64,000 nucleotides of DNA from Lepidurus packardi (lineage: Eukaryota > Arthropoda > Branchiopoda > Notostraca > Triopsidae), in assembly GCA_023053545.1 (NCBI GenBank), contig JAKZAN010000004.1, positions 3,410,001 to 3,474,000 of the forward strand. Direction: 5' to 3'. Below are positions 1-12,571 of the stretch, piece by piece. The notes beneath the pieces are model-generated. The model made no database searches. It had not been told where the DNA came from and was given only the letters and a program-made list of their open reading frames with translations. The translations under genes were made by a program, and so were the position numbers. Each line of letters starts with the position of its first letter. Position 1 is the first letter of the stretch.

Positions 1-81
1 ATTTCCAATCTGACTTTTCTAAAAAAAAGACATAAAAAAAAATTATCACGTCAATGGTGTTAATCCGAAAATAAGCGTTAC

Positions 82-3000
82 TTTGCTATATTTGCTGGAT
101 TTGTTGCTCAGAATTGAGAAATTACCACTGGAAGCGCTGCTCACGACGTTAAATTCTTTCCCACTAAGAATCAAATAAAGCAAATTCTTCATTTCGAAAG
201 GAGAGAGATTTAGCAAGTGCTCCGAAGCTTCTTCTGCTGTACATTTGATAGACCGAGACAGCTCAGAGGACATAACCTAGGAAAACGAGGAAAGACTTTT
301 TTTTATTTTTTAAAAGTCGGATTAAAATAACGAACTTTGATAATTAAGCCAACTCGTAAACGCAGCATTTCCGCAAATAATGAAGGCTCGGTACGCACAA
401 ACATGGCCAAATACAAGAGCAATTCCTATTTTTTGAAAAAGGTTAAAGAATTTATAAAACTAAAACGGTCAAAGTTACTTGGGTTAACATAGCCGCGCTC
501 TCATCTTCGCCGTATGCTTGGGCGATAAGATGCCGCAATTCAGAAGTTGGTAACGGAGCCACAATAGTTCGTTCTTGGTAAGGTGGCATTCCCACCGTGA
601 CTTGCTTTTGATGCACTAATAAGTCCGTGACTGCTTTAGACAAATCTTCGACCCGTTTCCCCAACATTCCTATGAATAAATCAAAATATTTTAAGTTTAC
701 GAAGTGCTTTGAGTCTTTGAGCTCTTAATTAAGTTTTTAACCATTGTATTGTTATTTTCTCTCATCATTTCCCAATTCCTCTAAAAATAACTTTCCCCGT
801 TAGTATTTTTACATATTTTTTTCATATCCTATTCAAATCCTAAAGTGTAATTTTCTAATCGTTTTTTTTTATATTTCTTAGTGAGTTCTTAAATTTTGTT
901 ATCAGTTATTTACTTTTTGGTTTTAGTTGTTTACTGAGCCCTTATTTTCGAGTTTTTTGTTCTCACTATTTTCATGAGTGCTTTGCAAGTTTAATTAATC
1001 GATCAAGTAATTGACTCCGTTAGGGTTCGATCTTTTAAAATAGGAAATAATAAGCGAAACAAAACCTCACCTGCTGTGTGACGAACCAATGACCAATTTT
1101 GCTGATGACACGCCTTCTCGTATAAATCTTTCAATAAATCCTTTACCCGAATGTTCTTTCCTTGGTCCACCGCTCCTAAACAAAAAATAATGATAAAAAG
1201 GTACAACCTCCAAACTTACTTATCAACTGAAATTCTTGTTAAGCGAACGAAGTGTGAAATAGAATCATATTAAAAAAAAGTTATAACATGGTAGAATTCA
1301 CAAAATTATTCCCAAATATGTGACAAATTCCCATACGTTTTCACTGCGTTAAAAAAAAGCTAATTTACCAGTTTCGTAATCCAAGCCGTGCTCGACCATC
1401 AAATAATGCAAAACGTCTCCTTGTTCTTCCAGGTTTTCGGAATCTTTCAACATGGCCAGTAGCTCTTCCACTTCAGTATTCTCGTACTGAGCATCAGATT
1501 GAGTCCTACATTAATTTAAAAAACAAACAAAAAAAACAATTACGCCATAAAGCTCAACACTCCATTCTTAAAAAGGGGAAAAACCACCATACCAACTGGA
1601 ATGTATTGAGATAAAGCGTAGTTTTGTTGCGGAGCAGCAGCAGATAAGATGCAGTGGAGAGAAAAGGGAAGCGAAAAACGACAATTAATTCAAAGATCGC
1701 TACCCAAGCGCATGCATATGAAAAATAAGCGTTTGCTAAGCTCTATCGTTTTTTTAAACCCAAACCAACTCGATTTAAAGATTATAGCTTTATACTCGCT
1801 TTACAGCTTTATAACTCGCGTTACCTGTGTCTTGTAAAAGTCATCCAAGGATCATCTTTATCAGGCGAAGGCGTTCTAGGCTCGTTAACTGGCACATGCC
1901 CTCGAGAAGAAGGACGTGAATTGTCAACAGACTGAGGACAGCTGAGCCCAGCTGTTGAAGCCGAACCAAAATCATCCGACATTGGAGAACCTGTAGCTGG
2001 TGTCGAGTTCTTGCTTTGCGCCATTTCTGTACGAAACAAAAACTAGAGTAATTACATTTCTGTATAGCCCCCCCCCCAATCTATTCACCATGATCCACAG
2101 CTATGGAGCGAGTTCGACGCATAGATCCTTTGTAGGAAATCTTCCTTTTGGACTGAGCGGTTCCTGTCATGCGTTTACGTCCACGATGACTATTGCTTTG
2201 ATTATGGAGCATCTTGGGTCTGCACGCCAATGATTTGTGCATTTGATCTTCCAAATACTCTTGCACTTTAGGATTCAGACCTATAAGTTCAAAAGAAATG
2301 ACAGACAAATTAAGCAAAAGTAAGAAAAGGTTAAAAAGCGCACAGGTGAATTATTTTGCAGTCTACAAGATAAATGAACACGAAAAAAAAAAGTTACGTT
2401 CTGGCAGTCCATCTTCCTGGCTTCCCAAAAAACTGAGATTCGTAACACAAGACGTGCTCAGGAAATCTGACAAATTTCCCAACGTCACCCGAGAACCATT
2501 GATATAGCCGCTCTTCAGCTTCTTCAAAGTCGTGACCATAGCCACAGGTATCTTTCCTTGCTCTAAGAACCATAAGACGAAATTAAGTTTAACCTTAGAT
2601 TAAAAATTCCTTCAGAAAATGACCTAGCTGCTGCTGACGAACGACCATGACCACCACAGGCCTTCCCAACATATTCTGCCAAGACGATTTCAGGAAATAA
2701 AGCTCGTTTTTGAAGGTATCGATCATGAGCTCAAAATCGCACGCCACATAGAAATGATGTTGATCAGTCAACTGAGGCGTGAAGGCGAAAATGCGATCTT
2801 GTAACGAGTATAGCTTGCTGGTGCTTAGAATGCCGACGTCGCGTGATTTTCTGCCCGACAAACCCAATTTACGGTTATGTCCTATAAGTAATCCCCAAAA
2901 TTTAATCAAATATCAAATTAAAGCCATTCCAAATGAGAATAAAGGATTATATACCTAAGTAAGTATACAAATGGGATAAAACGCGAGCTGGCTGCACTTC

Positions 3001-4918
3001 AATAGGTGCGACTTCTGCTACGGTTTGGACAGCAATATCATATCGTTTCAGCCGATCTTGAATATTCACATCTTCGGCAAGAATTACGACCTGTACGACG
3101 ACATCTGGTTTCTTCTGAGACCCCAATCTGCGATTCAAAGGGTCTAATTCTCCAGCTGCAATCAAATTCTGGCATAAATAGGGTTAACAAAAGGAGTCTC
3201 AACGAAAATATGTACCATATTACCTCTTTGAGTAATTGCGATAAAATGTAAAGCGACTGGGCCCACATAAACGGTGTCCTACCCCACGGTACACGTGTTT
3301 GACTCCCAGGATCTAAATACTCTGCAGGCACACATTCTTTAGGAACAGAGTACAATTCCGGGACTAGTTTTAGCCCGTCGTCTGTTGTTATTAATAACTA
3401 CCGAATTGGTAATAAAGAAAAAGGGGTGATTAGCTCGACATTTGAAGAGTAGTAAGTTTCTACTTCTTCAAGAGCTTCGGAGTATTCTTCAATGGCTTCT
3501 CGGTCGCCTTGGAAGCAAAAATCCAGCAAAAGGTAACAAAAGAAGAGCGGCCATTCACATTCGATATGCTCAAATACTCTCAACTCCCATGGCTCATAAT
3601 ATAAACGACTTGGATCCTTTACAGAATTTAAAAAAATAATAATCCAAATTTTGTGTCAATTTTGAATTGGTTAAAGATCGGTTAGTTTACCTCCTTCGCT
3701 GTTTTATAACCGTCTCTTAGAAACCTTTTGCAACCGAACCTTCCTTGCAGTTTCTCTTGGATTGTCGTTCGCGTCAGTTTAATCAATTCGGGGTCATCCA
3801 CAGCAAACGCTGGGAAACCAATGACAGACAATAAGGCGGCGTCAACTTCTTTGGAACTGGACTCGCGAGGTAACATAGACTAACGGTTGGAAACAGTTGC
3901 TGGCATCATTTACAAAAGAATGTGCGTGATAATTACTTGTAAGACTACGTGGCACTTTTGGGCCTCGTCTGCCAACACGTGAATGACGGAAGTGTTTCCT
4001 CCTCGAGCTCCAAACAAGTCCAACTCATTAATAGCCTGCAAAGCAGCTTTGGCCATTCCAATAGAGCTGGCATTAAGCTCTGGCACGCCATTGTTATTCT
4101 TATCGCCCCTCTCCCAAATACCAAAATCCTTTTCAAGAAACAGAATGAATTAGAAACTGCTAAAACGCTGCTTAATTGCTGCTAAATAATTACTGGGATG
4201 CTATAGGCAGATTCGATATAGAAAACCAAGTTTTGGATGAAGGCTACTTCATCCAGGTTGTACACAATCTGGAGACCAGAAGCTGTCATCTGAGCCAGGA
4301 TTAAAATGTAGAGCGACACAGCATCGATTTGTAGATGGCCCCAGCCGGCGTCTGATACAACAGCATCACCAGTGGAAGAATTGAACTTGGCGTGGAGAGC
4401 ATCTAACGGATGTTGGGTCGATTTGAACTTTTCGAGCTTATCCCTTTGTTTGATCATGGCCTCCATTAAGCCTCGCATGAGCTTAACACATCTCTGATGT
4501 GATGAGAAAAAATAATTACATAAGAATGATTCCTTTAATTTTCTTTAAAAAACAGTGTTTTAATTTTACTTGTTCTAATTCATAGGCTTTGGCACGATCG
4601 TCGTCCATGTCTGTGTTCTTCTTATAGGCCATGGATAAACCCCAAATGGCCAGTATACTATACACATTATCTCGGATCCAGGCATGGGTATGAGTGGCAG
4701 ATGCAGGTAAAAGGCCAGTAACAGGATCCTATACGTATTCAAGTAGAACGACACGTGAAAAAGATGGGTGTCATTGAACGAAAACAGAGATTTGTGATAT
4801 TTACTTGGTATTTTAAAATAGTTTTGTAGACTAAGCGCTGGTAGTAATCTAAACGAGCCCCTGATCCACTTCTGCTTCTCATCTTCAGCCTTGGACTCGG
4901 TGAAGGAGGAGAAGACAT
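82..4918 (-). CDS. PHKA: Phosphorylase b kinase regulatory subunit alpha (3' end outside window)
   Basis: This is the regulatory, calmodulin-associated alpha subunit of phosphorylase kinase, which switches on glycogen breakdown in the cytosol. About 15 short exons read in order from 4918 leftwards. The N-terminus [12 protein letters not shown] leads into [17 protein letters not shown], which matches the vertebrate start MRSRSNSG, so translation may begin at either Met. The first two exons (4805-4918 and 4570-4728) keep frame exactly. The glucoamylase-like N-terminal domain is clear: [52 protein letters not shown]. The alpha-type C-terminal half follows ([52 protein letters not shown]). A serine/arginine-rich linker with RRTRS lies near 2100-2200. 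The last visible exon ends at a donor near 82, so roughly the last 200 residues, including the usual C-terminal prenylation region, are off the window. It resembles alpha rather than beta throughout ([18 protein letters not shown]). Confidence 0.95.
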
Positions 4919-5895
4919 CTCACTTGGGAAGATGTCTTTCCGAGCTAAAAAACGAAACGGGTCACCTTGACTAATCCTTTACAGCATACTGGGGGAAGAT
5001 GTTTTAGCGGAAAAGAGCGATTCACGGTCACGGGAACGACGGCTGCATAATAGAGCCTAGAATATAAATAAAGATGGAGTAGTCCCGCCCACTTAAGTTT
5101 TTACGGTGCCTTCAGCAATGCAGTGCAGATTTAAACTACACAATAGGCGTGCAATCACAAAGGAAAAGTTGGGATCATGGCTAACATGCCATCTATCCCA
5201 AACTTCTTTGCAACTACTAAGCAAAGAAATATAGAATACTAATTAACTATTAAAACGCAAAACAAAATCAATTAAAGTGACCAAGTATCTTATAATTCTT
5301 CTTCTTTCTTCTTTGTGTTGTTAAAGACGACAGGCGAAGTGATGTTATAATTCATATCGTCTGAAAGAAGTCTTTAACTTAACTAAGTTCTTCGAAAATC
5401 ACCATTTCGATAAAAATATTAACAGGATTTTATTAGTGGAGGTATAGGACAGTTGACACGCCGGACAAACAGTAAAAAAATTCATAACTAATGAACTACA
5501 AACGTCGTGGAACTGGAAAAATCAGACACTTGGTGAATACGACGAATACCACCTGGGGAAAGTTTCGTCAAAATATAGAATACAGTGTACATGAGAAATT
5601 AAATAAAAACTAAATCTGTGCCATTTTTTGTAAGAAACGGATCCTTTAATTTCGTTGTACCATTCAACATAATTATTTAAAAAGTAAGTAAAAATACTTT
5701 TGTCGTAGAAGACAAGTCAGAAAAGAACCCCTCAAAAGATTAGGAACTAATTTACTGTACTGATTTTGCACGAGATTTTAGAAATCTAAAGTTATAATTT
5801 ACTATTCTTTAGACATAGCTATTTTTACCACGAGGAACACGCTGTGGACACGACTCGGCAACGCTGAGTTCACCAACATTCAGTTTGGATTAAAA
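4919..5895. other. 5' flank of PHKA, no gene recognised
   Basis: AT-rich non-coding DNA upstream of PHKA. The stretch 4940-5060 is richer in G and C and probably holds the PHKA 5' UTR and promoter. No TATA box at a convincing distance, no RNA gene and no long open frame was seen. Confidence 0.5.
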
Positions 5896-6030
5896 ATGCC
5901 GACTGTCCGCAAGAGGAAAACCAACAGCCGCTCCCCGACACCGTTGCCTTTTCATCTTTTGGACAAAATCATGCATCTTATTGCACAAGTCAGAGCTAGA
6001 ATGTTTTCAGCATCGACAAAGAGTATAACT
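5896..6030 (+). CDS. Possible orphan first exon (unrecognised)
   Basis: An ATG in good context (aaaaATGCC) opens exactly 45 codons that end at a textbook donor, ACT|gtaagc. The peptide begins MPTVRKRKTNSRSPTPLPFH and is basic at the N-terminus, then amphipathic (LLDKIMHLIAQVRARMF). I do not recognise it. No convincing second exon was found before 7 kb: the first acceptor-like site after the MITE, near 6354, leads to a stop after three codons. It may be a very short gene, the 5' exon of a decayed gene, or chance. It sits between two minus-strand genes and points away from PHKA, so a divergent promoter near 5.0-5.9 kb would be consistent. Confidence 0.25.
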
Positions 6031-6062
6031 GTAAGCTTTCATTAAGATATTTTAAGTCTATT

Positions 6063-6330
6063 CAGGGGCGTCGCGAGGGGGGGGGGGGGTGCACCCTCCC
6101 CAATAATTGGCCAAAAATCGATTAGGTAAAATTTGGGTCGCCGTCGGTAAAATTCGGAAAATGAAAATAAAATTTTCAAATGCTACAATAGATAAAGTGA
6201 ATCTCGTAATACTATAATACAGTCGGTAAAATCCTATAAAATCCTATATTGTAATCCTATAAAATACTATAATACAGTCGGTAAAACTAAGGTTTCCACC
6301 CCCCAATGGAACCCCCTCGCGACGCCCCTG
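6063..6330. mobile_element. hAT-type MITE with 8-bp target duplication
   Basis: A 268-bp non-coding element. Its ends are perfect inverted repeats starting CAGGGGCGTCGCGAGG, read on the plus strand at 6063 and on the minus strand from 6330. It is flanked on both sides by the 8-bp duplication AGTCTATT (6055-6062 and 6331-6338). Terminal CAGGGGCG with an 8-bp duplication is the hAT signature. The inside carries a G tract after the left end, plus two to three copies of a short unit containing ACAGTCGGTAAAA and ATCCTATAAA. It has no open frame, so it depends on a transposase encoded elsewhere. The intact ends and duplication suggest a young insertion. Confidence 0.9.
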
Positions 6331-6338
6331 AGTCTATT

Positions 6339-7329
6339 ATATATTTTTTTAAAAGCAACCATCTTAATTTCTTTACGGTGAAACACACGGACAAATACCT
6401 GAGTATTAACCTACACCTAAGTCAAAATTGTCTATCCAGCATTTCGTTCTGTAGTCTGTACACTTGGAAGAGCCTCTAATTTTCGTGGTCGTTTGGTCTT
6501 ATTTTTCGTCTTCTTGAAACGTAATTCGTGGGCACTTCGGTTCACCTCACCGGTATTGATATTGGGGGGATTTGGGGGGGAGTATAATCGGAATGGTTCG
6601 TGAGACAAAAACAGAGGCAGAAATATAATTTTGCATGCGTGAAAGGGGAGGATAAACAAAATTTGATAACCAGGACACATCACTTGATAACAAGGACACT
6701 AGCACATCTAAGGAGTATAATTTCGGGCTAGAGTTTTGTCTCCACGTCACGTGAAAAATAAAGAGCAGAAAAGTGGCCACACTGTTCCGTCCCTCCTCTA
6801 CTCAATAAAATGAAGCTATTTGTAATTACACGCGGGAGTTTTTCGTAAAGGAATTAAAACAATTGTAAAACATTGTTTGCAATAACACATAATTCCATGA
6901 AGACCGCGGCTGTCTCAACTTTCGGAGTAATTATATGTTGTACTAAACATTATAGGTTCCTATGAATTACTTCACAGAGAAACTTCAACTCGTTTTTAAT
7001 GCGATTGTAATATCTGTCTGTATTGCTTCTGATCAGTTACTTCTTCGTACGCCCCTTTCATAGTCAAAACCCGAGAAATTCGGGTCTTTAAGTTATACGC
7101 GCTATAAATAAATTACAATCATTTATTCGTAAGCTACAAGTTAATAATAGTTGTAGTTTTAACAAAATAATACATGAAGTGACGGGGGGCGGCGCCAATG
7201 TCATAGTGAGTGCGTTGGTGTCGATATTTCTTGTCAGTCCGTTTTTCTTTCCCTGTTTTTAGACATTTTTTATACTTCAGTTAAATTATACCACCAGAAA
7301 GCCAATAAATGACTGTCACTTAGTCACTT
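6339..7329. other. Intergenic, 3' flank of the ionotropic receptor
   Basis: AT-rich DNA with no supported gene. A TTTATT at about 7122 reads as AATAAA on the minus strand and could be the poly(A) signal of the receptor gene. Minus-strand open frames at 6432-6780 have no family resemblance and no conserved motif. Confidence 0.4.
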
Positions 7330-9164
7330 CTACGTGTCACTTTCCCGCCCCTTCCGACCGTTACGCCTTCTACATAAATTAGACAAAATCCTTGTTCTAA
7401 CCTGATAATGAAAAACGGACTCGATCATAAATACTAATAGAGCAAACAGACTACCCAGAGAGAAAATCATAAAAGCGCTCTGCAAGTCATGTAAGTTTAA
7501 ATTCTCACTTTTAGGCACGCCCAATTTCATTGTTACACATGGATTAGGTGGCGGTAAAGATCTTGCAGCCCAGTATGGAATCAGCCCAGCTTCGTGTAGT
7601 CGAGTTATTCTATTATCCATTATTGGTATTAATGTGATGTTTCTTTATTTGTACGAAGCATGACTTACTCCAAGTTAATTGGCTTTAAGAGCGTGCTTTT
7701 CTTTGGTAACATAAAAGCAACGTAACTTTTGTAGAAACTGTTTTTCGCTAATGTTAAGCGACAAGAAGGGTGTTTCTTATAGTCTTGATAAATTATATCG
7801 TCTAGAATAGATTTATCCTGCAGCATAGTCAAGTAAATGACAAATGAGCAATCTTATATAGGAAGGCATATTTAAATTATTTACCATGATATAAGCGTAT
7901 TTTCCGGTGAGCACTTTTTCAACGGCATTTCCTAATGTCGGCACCCGTGTTTCTGGATAACGCCGCAAGGAGTCGCCCAGTAACTTATACGTACCCGATG
8001 TTGCCGACTGACATATCAAATTGTATAATAATAAAATAAATAAACCAAGAGTAATTTTGTCTGTTACATACCAGCATCATGGACTCGAATGAAGTGCTCT
8101 TCATAACACTAAAGGTGAGTACGTTTTTCGTCGCTACGTCGTCAATGGAATCTACCAAAGCTTTTTGCCTCGGCACTGTGAGGTATGACACGAGGGTTGA
8201 TGTGTATGTATTCACGAGGATAATTGAAGCTAGACACCATGCAGCAGCTAAGGCACGTGAAGGGTGCGTGTGTACAAAGCATCTACCAGCTATGAAAAAC
8301 ATACATAGTTAGTCAAGATAAAGGAAAGAAGATATCAATTATGTACACTGTGAAAGAAAACAGCCAATGACAAAATCAAACTGTAGTTGCAGACTTTGGT
8401 ACGGCGCACCATCGTACCAGAGTCCATTTCTGGAAATTCGTAGAATAAGCCAAAGCAGGATTGGTAGAACGACCAGACAGGCTATCAAACCAAGCCATAC
8501 CTGACATTGAAATTGTCAGTATTAATAACTGAATGCAGTCTATAATTTAAAGTACCTCAATGTTGTATGGTTGAGTACATGCCCATAGTTTAGATTCCTC
8601 CCTAGGTGGCGGTATTAAAATACCTGTGGGATCTTCATAAAACGGGTACATAAAATCAACAGCCTGAGACCTGGCATATGTGATTGTAAAAGGACCCACC
8701 ACAGCGTCGATTTCCTAACACAGTAATAAAAAGAATAAATTGAAACCCGAATTAAAGGTGGCTACTTTTCGAATAAGCATTCCAACGAGTCCATTCCAAC
8801 TGCCATTACCATCCGGAGCACCCGCAGCATCATCCCGAGGTTTCAGTACGTTGTATCTACCAAAAAAATATAAAATTCAATGCGGATTTTACTGGGAACT
8901 GTATTTATTAAACGGCACTACATACGTCCAGTTTAGACGATGTGCGATGGTTTTGAAAACATCAAAACACAGACCAGAGAATTCTTCTGTCATATTCGGA
9001 TTGGGAGGGAAAACAGTAAAAGGGGCAATCTGTGAGAATTAAATAGTTAGTAATCTATATAATCTATCAAAATCTTTCTATGATCAGAAACTTATACATC
9101 AAGGGCTCCGATCTTCAGGTGTTTTCCGGTTAATGAATCTGCACACATTATATAGCCGTTTTGG
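7330..9164 (-). CDS. Ionotropic glutamate-like receptor (chemosensory IR type), 5' exon unresolved
   Basis: A ligand-gated channel subunit of the plasma membrane, from the variant ionotropic receptor family used for chemosensation in arthropods. Nine exons read in order: KHLKIGALD; IAPFTVFPPNPNMTEEFSGL; the S1 lobe with GPFTITYARSQAVDFMYPF, which keeps the ligand-contact arginine; a membrane segment VWLGLIACLVVLPILLWLIL; a pore-region exon; the third membrane segment and its YTSTLVSYLTVPR motif (the usual SYTANLAAF place); an S2 lobe (SATSGTYKLLGDSL); and NLEITRLHEAGLIPYW followed by the last membrane helix FMIFSLGSLFALLVFMI. All joins keep frame, for example CAGT|gtacat to CTGGTAGATGC, and TTGGA|gtaagt to an acceptor near 7610. 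The upstream N-terminal exon is uncertain. A homologous but shifted segment lies at 9240-9380. It is small, as IRs usually are. Ligand not predictable. Confidence 0.85.
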
Positions 9165-9239
9165 CTGAATATACGTGGTAAAGTTATACGAGTTTAACCA
9201 CTTATGTCTATTATCTGTAACATTATAAATGTTGTCCCC

Positions 9240-9385
9240 GTCGTCGCTACTGGGAACCTACTGAAGTAGTGATAGCCAGGGACGGCTTTCAAGTACTGGA
9301 CCTTCCTTTATCACTCAATGTTATCGTTACATGCATGCACCACCGTACAACATCCTATTCGCTTGTCAGGTGAATGAAGCCGTAT
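9240..9385 (-). pseudogene. Possible N-terminal exon remnant of the ionotropic receptor
   Basis: On the minus strand an open stretch reads KVQYLKAVPGYHYFSRFPVA. It aligns with RVLYMKATLGHFDFSASPVA in the decayed second copy at 10584-10690. In the second copy the frame stays open further upstream (VVLNDTTKV). Here the frame is broken just upstream (TTGAGTGATAAAGG), with about 7 bases fewer than the other copy. This is either a real exon whose boundary I misplace or a damaged N-terminal exon. Confidence 0.4.
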
Positions 9386-10249
9386 TACTGGAAAAAATAG
9401 CCATAAAAGTCCAAAGTTGATGTCCCATGGTGGGTAAAAACTACATCGACTGTTACTGCGTGCACCATATCATGTTCATTCTTTATCGTTCTGTCCAAAT
9501 GCACTACTATGACACATATTTATTGCCCTGTCTTGACCTTGCAATGGAAATTGAAACCATAATATTAAAAAAAACTAATTGACACAAATAGGGAAATAAA
9601 ACTTGTCTTGGATATATACGTTCTTTTGTTCATTGAATTTACATAAAAGATTGTAGTTAGATAATAACAACTTAAAGAAGTGACAACTTTTTGGAGGATT
9701 TTTTCCGAAGAATGGGAAATGGTTGAAATAATTGCCTTTACGTGTTTGAATGCACATCAATTTTTCACTTATCGGAAAAGAGAAAAAAAAATGCGAATTT
9801 ATAGGAGAGTGTCATGCCCACATGCCTTATATGCAGTCAGTTTGTGAGGGAGAGATGAGGATGTTGGAGAATGTTTGTTAATGAAGTGGAATGTCAAGAG
9901 TGATAGTTTCACCACGTTTGTGGTGTTGTACCCTTTTCTTTTATTCCCTATGGTTTATCTTATTGCAAGAGCAGCTTGGGGTTTTTACGAACTGTCTACA
10001 ACTGATACGAACAACTATCACAACTGTTATGAACTATTTTATTGGCCAAATTAAATTGAACGAAAAATTTTATTTGTAATTTCCTTATGTGTATTAAACG
10101 AGGAGTAAGGTTTCGAAAGTATTGAAGCACAGGTTTCAGCTAGTGCTTAAGTAACAAAAAGTCGGAAGATCTTGATGCATGGTTGGAGTGCAAACAGACT
10201 TGCTTACATCTTTAGTTGGCTACATCCATGATTTTTTAATTTAATTTGG

Positions 10250-10725
10250 CTTTCGTTAACTTAAGAGTGTTCTTTGGTGAAGCAGGATTGGTATACCACT
10301 GTATGCGAAAACCAAAATGGAGATGCAAAGGATCGACCAGAATTATTGTACGGGAAACCAGTGTACGGGAAAACAGAAAATGGTGCAAGCTAGTAGAAAA
10401 GTCATTGGATTTCTATTACCTAAATCATTCAAAATTTACATCTAGGGCTCCGATCTTCATGTGTCTTCTAACTAATTTTATTCCACTCATAGTGCACTTC
10501 TATGGATGAATCTTTTCTGCACAGGAATAACAAATTCAATTACGAGTATAATTTTTCGCAGTATTGAAATGCTACCACCTTCTTGGCTACAGGGGACGCA
10601 CTGAAGTCAAAATGGCCCAAGGTGGCTTTCATGTACAGTACTCGGACTTTCGTTGTATCATTTAATACTACCGTCATAGATGAACCTTCGCGTCACATAC
10701 TATTCGTTTGTTAAACGAATAAAAG
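10250..10725 (-). pseudogene. Decayed duplicate of the ionotropic receptor 5' part
   Basis: Three pieces match the intact receptor next door in the same order and strand. The segment 10584-10725 (minus) encodes LNDTTKVRVLYMKATLG and more, matching 9240-9380. The piece near 10440-10475 encodes RRHMKIGALD before a donor (gtaaat), matching GKHLKIGALD. About 80 bp further on, APFSVFPYTGFPYNNSGRSF matches APFTVFPPNPNMTEEFSGL, then diverges and stops. No later exons (channel, S2) are seen, so the copy is a 5' fragment or has lost the rest. A local tandem duplication is the likely origin; IR genes commonly expand this way. Confidence 0.7.
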
Positions 10726-11170
10726 TTGCATTTAAAAATTGCAATGTAACTTTAAAAAATTTATCGACTATTGTGAAGTTGGCATATATATCTTCTGCTG
10801 TTTATTCTTTAATGACTACCAAAAGGCAGCAATGGCACTCGTTCCTTTCTCTAGTTGTCGGTTGGCATTGTTAGAAGAAGCGTTTCTATTATTTGCAAAG
10901 GAAAAGACACACTACGTGTTGGCAAATAAGTTTCCTCTTTTATACGTACCTATTTTTCATTGTTAAATTTCGAAGGAAAAAAACCTACAGTAAACGACAG
11001 TTTCTTTACTTTACCTTCCAGTTTAACTTCAAGTCGTCCTATTTTCGCTGGACTTTTAGTTTAGAAGCATAAGCATGTTAACAACGTCAAGTCAAATAGA
11101 AGATATAATCGGTATAGTTCGAGTTATTTTTTTTTTTTGCGATATTGTCAACCCCAGAATACATGAATAT

Positions 11171-11345
11171 TGTTACGAGCTAAGGTTGAGGTGATTGTAA
11201 TTGCGATTGGCCATCAAGGTTGAGGTTATTATAATTAAGAATGGAATGTTGGATGGGTTACGTTCTGCTAACGTTGACAGGCAAAGTTCGTGGCTGTCAG
11301 ATATAAAAACATACGCAACGCATAGGCAGTCCAGCCTTGTAAGGA
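11171..11345 (+). mobile_element. LTR-like fossil fragment
   Basis: This piece starts TGTTACGAG and is similar over about 170 bp to 29455-29630 on the opposite strand. The shared text includes GTAATTAAGAATG-like, TTACGTTCTG and TGTCAGATATA segments. The TG start and two dispersed copies suggest LTR ends of a Gypsy- or Pao-like element, but no reverse transcriptase or other internal domain was recognised nearby. Broken and old; the family is uncertain. Confidence 0.4.
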
Positions 11346-12571
11346 GTAGAATTAGTAGTAGTATAGGTTTGAATCTCGATAACGATATACTAGGAAGAGT
11401 TAATAGATTAACACTTAAAATACGATAAACACTGTTAACCATAAATGTAAAGGACAACGTAAAGACATCTCTCGTGCCGAGGCCAGAACCCTCGTGAATG
11501 TCTATACGCAGTCCAAAGGTAATCTTAAGTTCCGAAGCCCAACGACGCAAGAAGAAGCAAAACAGCGATGCCAACCCAAGGACACAACCCAAGCCTAAGA
11601 CCACTTGAGACCACGGAGGATAGACGAAACTGAGGTCACAACCCGTAGCCTAATAAACCAATTGAGGCCACGGAAGGTAGAAACAACCGAAGCGCACCTC
11701 GATACCGATGTCCAACTGGCCTATAAATTCGGACCCACCAGACGACAACGGGATCAGTTCACCCCCCCCCCCTTCTCAGTCCCCGTAACATCGGTTCCCC
11801 TCCCTGTTCCTTGCCAAGGATACCCGTCCGCCGAGCAATTCCGCCCAGCAGTAACTCAGCCGCCATCACCGTCTAAGCCAGCGAAGCCCTCAAACCTGTA
11901 CCGGCCCCACTGATAGCAGACGTGAATACACTATCACAGCCTAAACGTGAGTGACAATAGAGATACTGTGCTCTCAACAATGAATATTAAACAATCAAGA
12001 GTAATGAATATAAAACAGAGAATTCCCCAACAAGCTCAGCCCATTCTGTTCAATCTCTCAGCGGGTACACTCAAATCATCGACTATTCAAATAAGTAAAA
12101 ATCAAGCTATTTTGAGTCTACATAAATAAGCGCCAAGAATGTGTCGTGAACCAACAAAATTGTGGTGGTTCGCACTCCTGAATTTAACAGCACTTTCAGT
12201 TCTCCGCCATATTTTCCTGTGTACATCGTGCTGAAATGGCCGAAGAGTGAAAATTTTAGTGTTGGATTCATTGCATACTTAACTAAAGATATTCTATTAG
12301 AATTGATTAAAGAATTCTAGAGGTGTTTAATTCGAGACATCCAATATCTGCCAACAGATTTGCATGTTTTCTTACTTTACTTCTTTACCTGAAGCTTCAG
12401 GCAGAAACACCCTCTATATCTTGGATTTCCGTATCCTTTCACCGTACGATTTAGTTTTACTATTTTCGTCTTCCGTTTCTTCGTTCCGTGTTTTTTCATT
12501 ATTTCGACTTTCTTTGCTTTCTGGCTATTATCACATCTGTGTGAATGCTACCCCACGCCTCTAACTATAAA
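11346..12571. other. Unclassified, repeat-like DNA and 5' flank of the zinc-finger gene
   Basis: The stretch 11440-11940 is richer in G and C than its surroundings. It holds two diverged copies of a unit like GAGACCACGGAGGATAGAC (11606 and 11662), a run of 10 or more C at 11761 and a proline-rich open frame at 11605-11913 with no recognisable domain. It may belong to the LTR-like fragment at its left. From 12130 the DNA is ordinary AT-rich flank with the probable promoter of the next gene. Confidence 0.4.
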
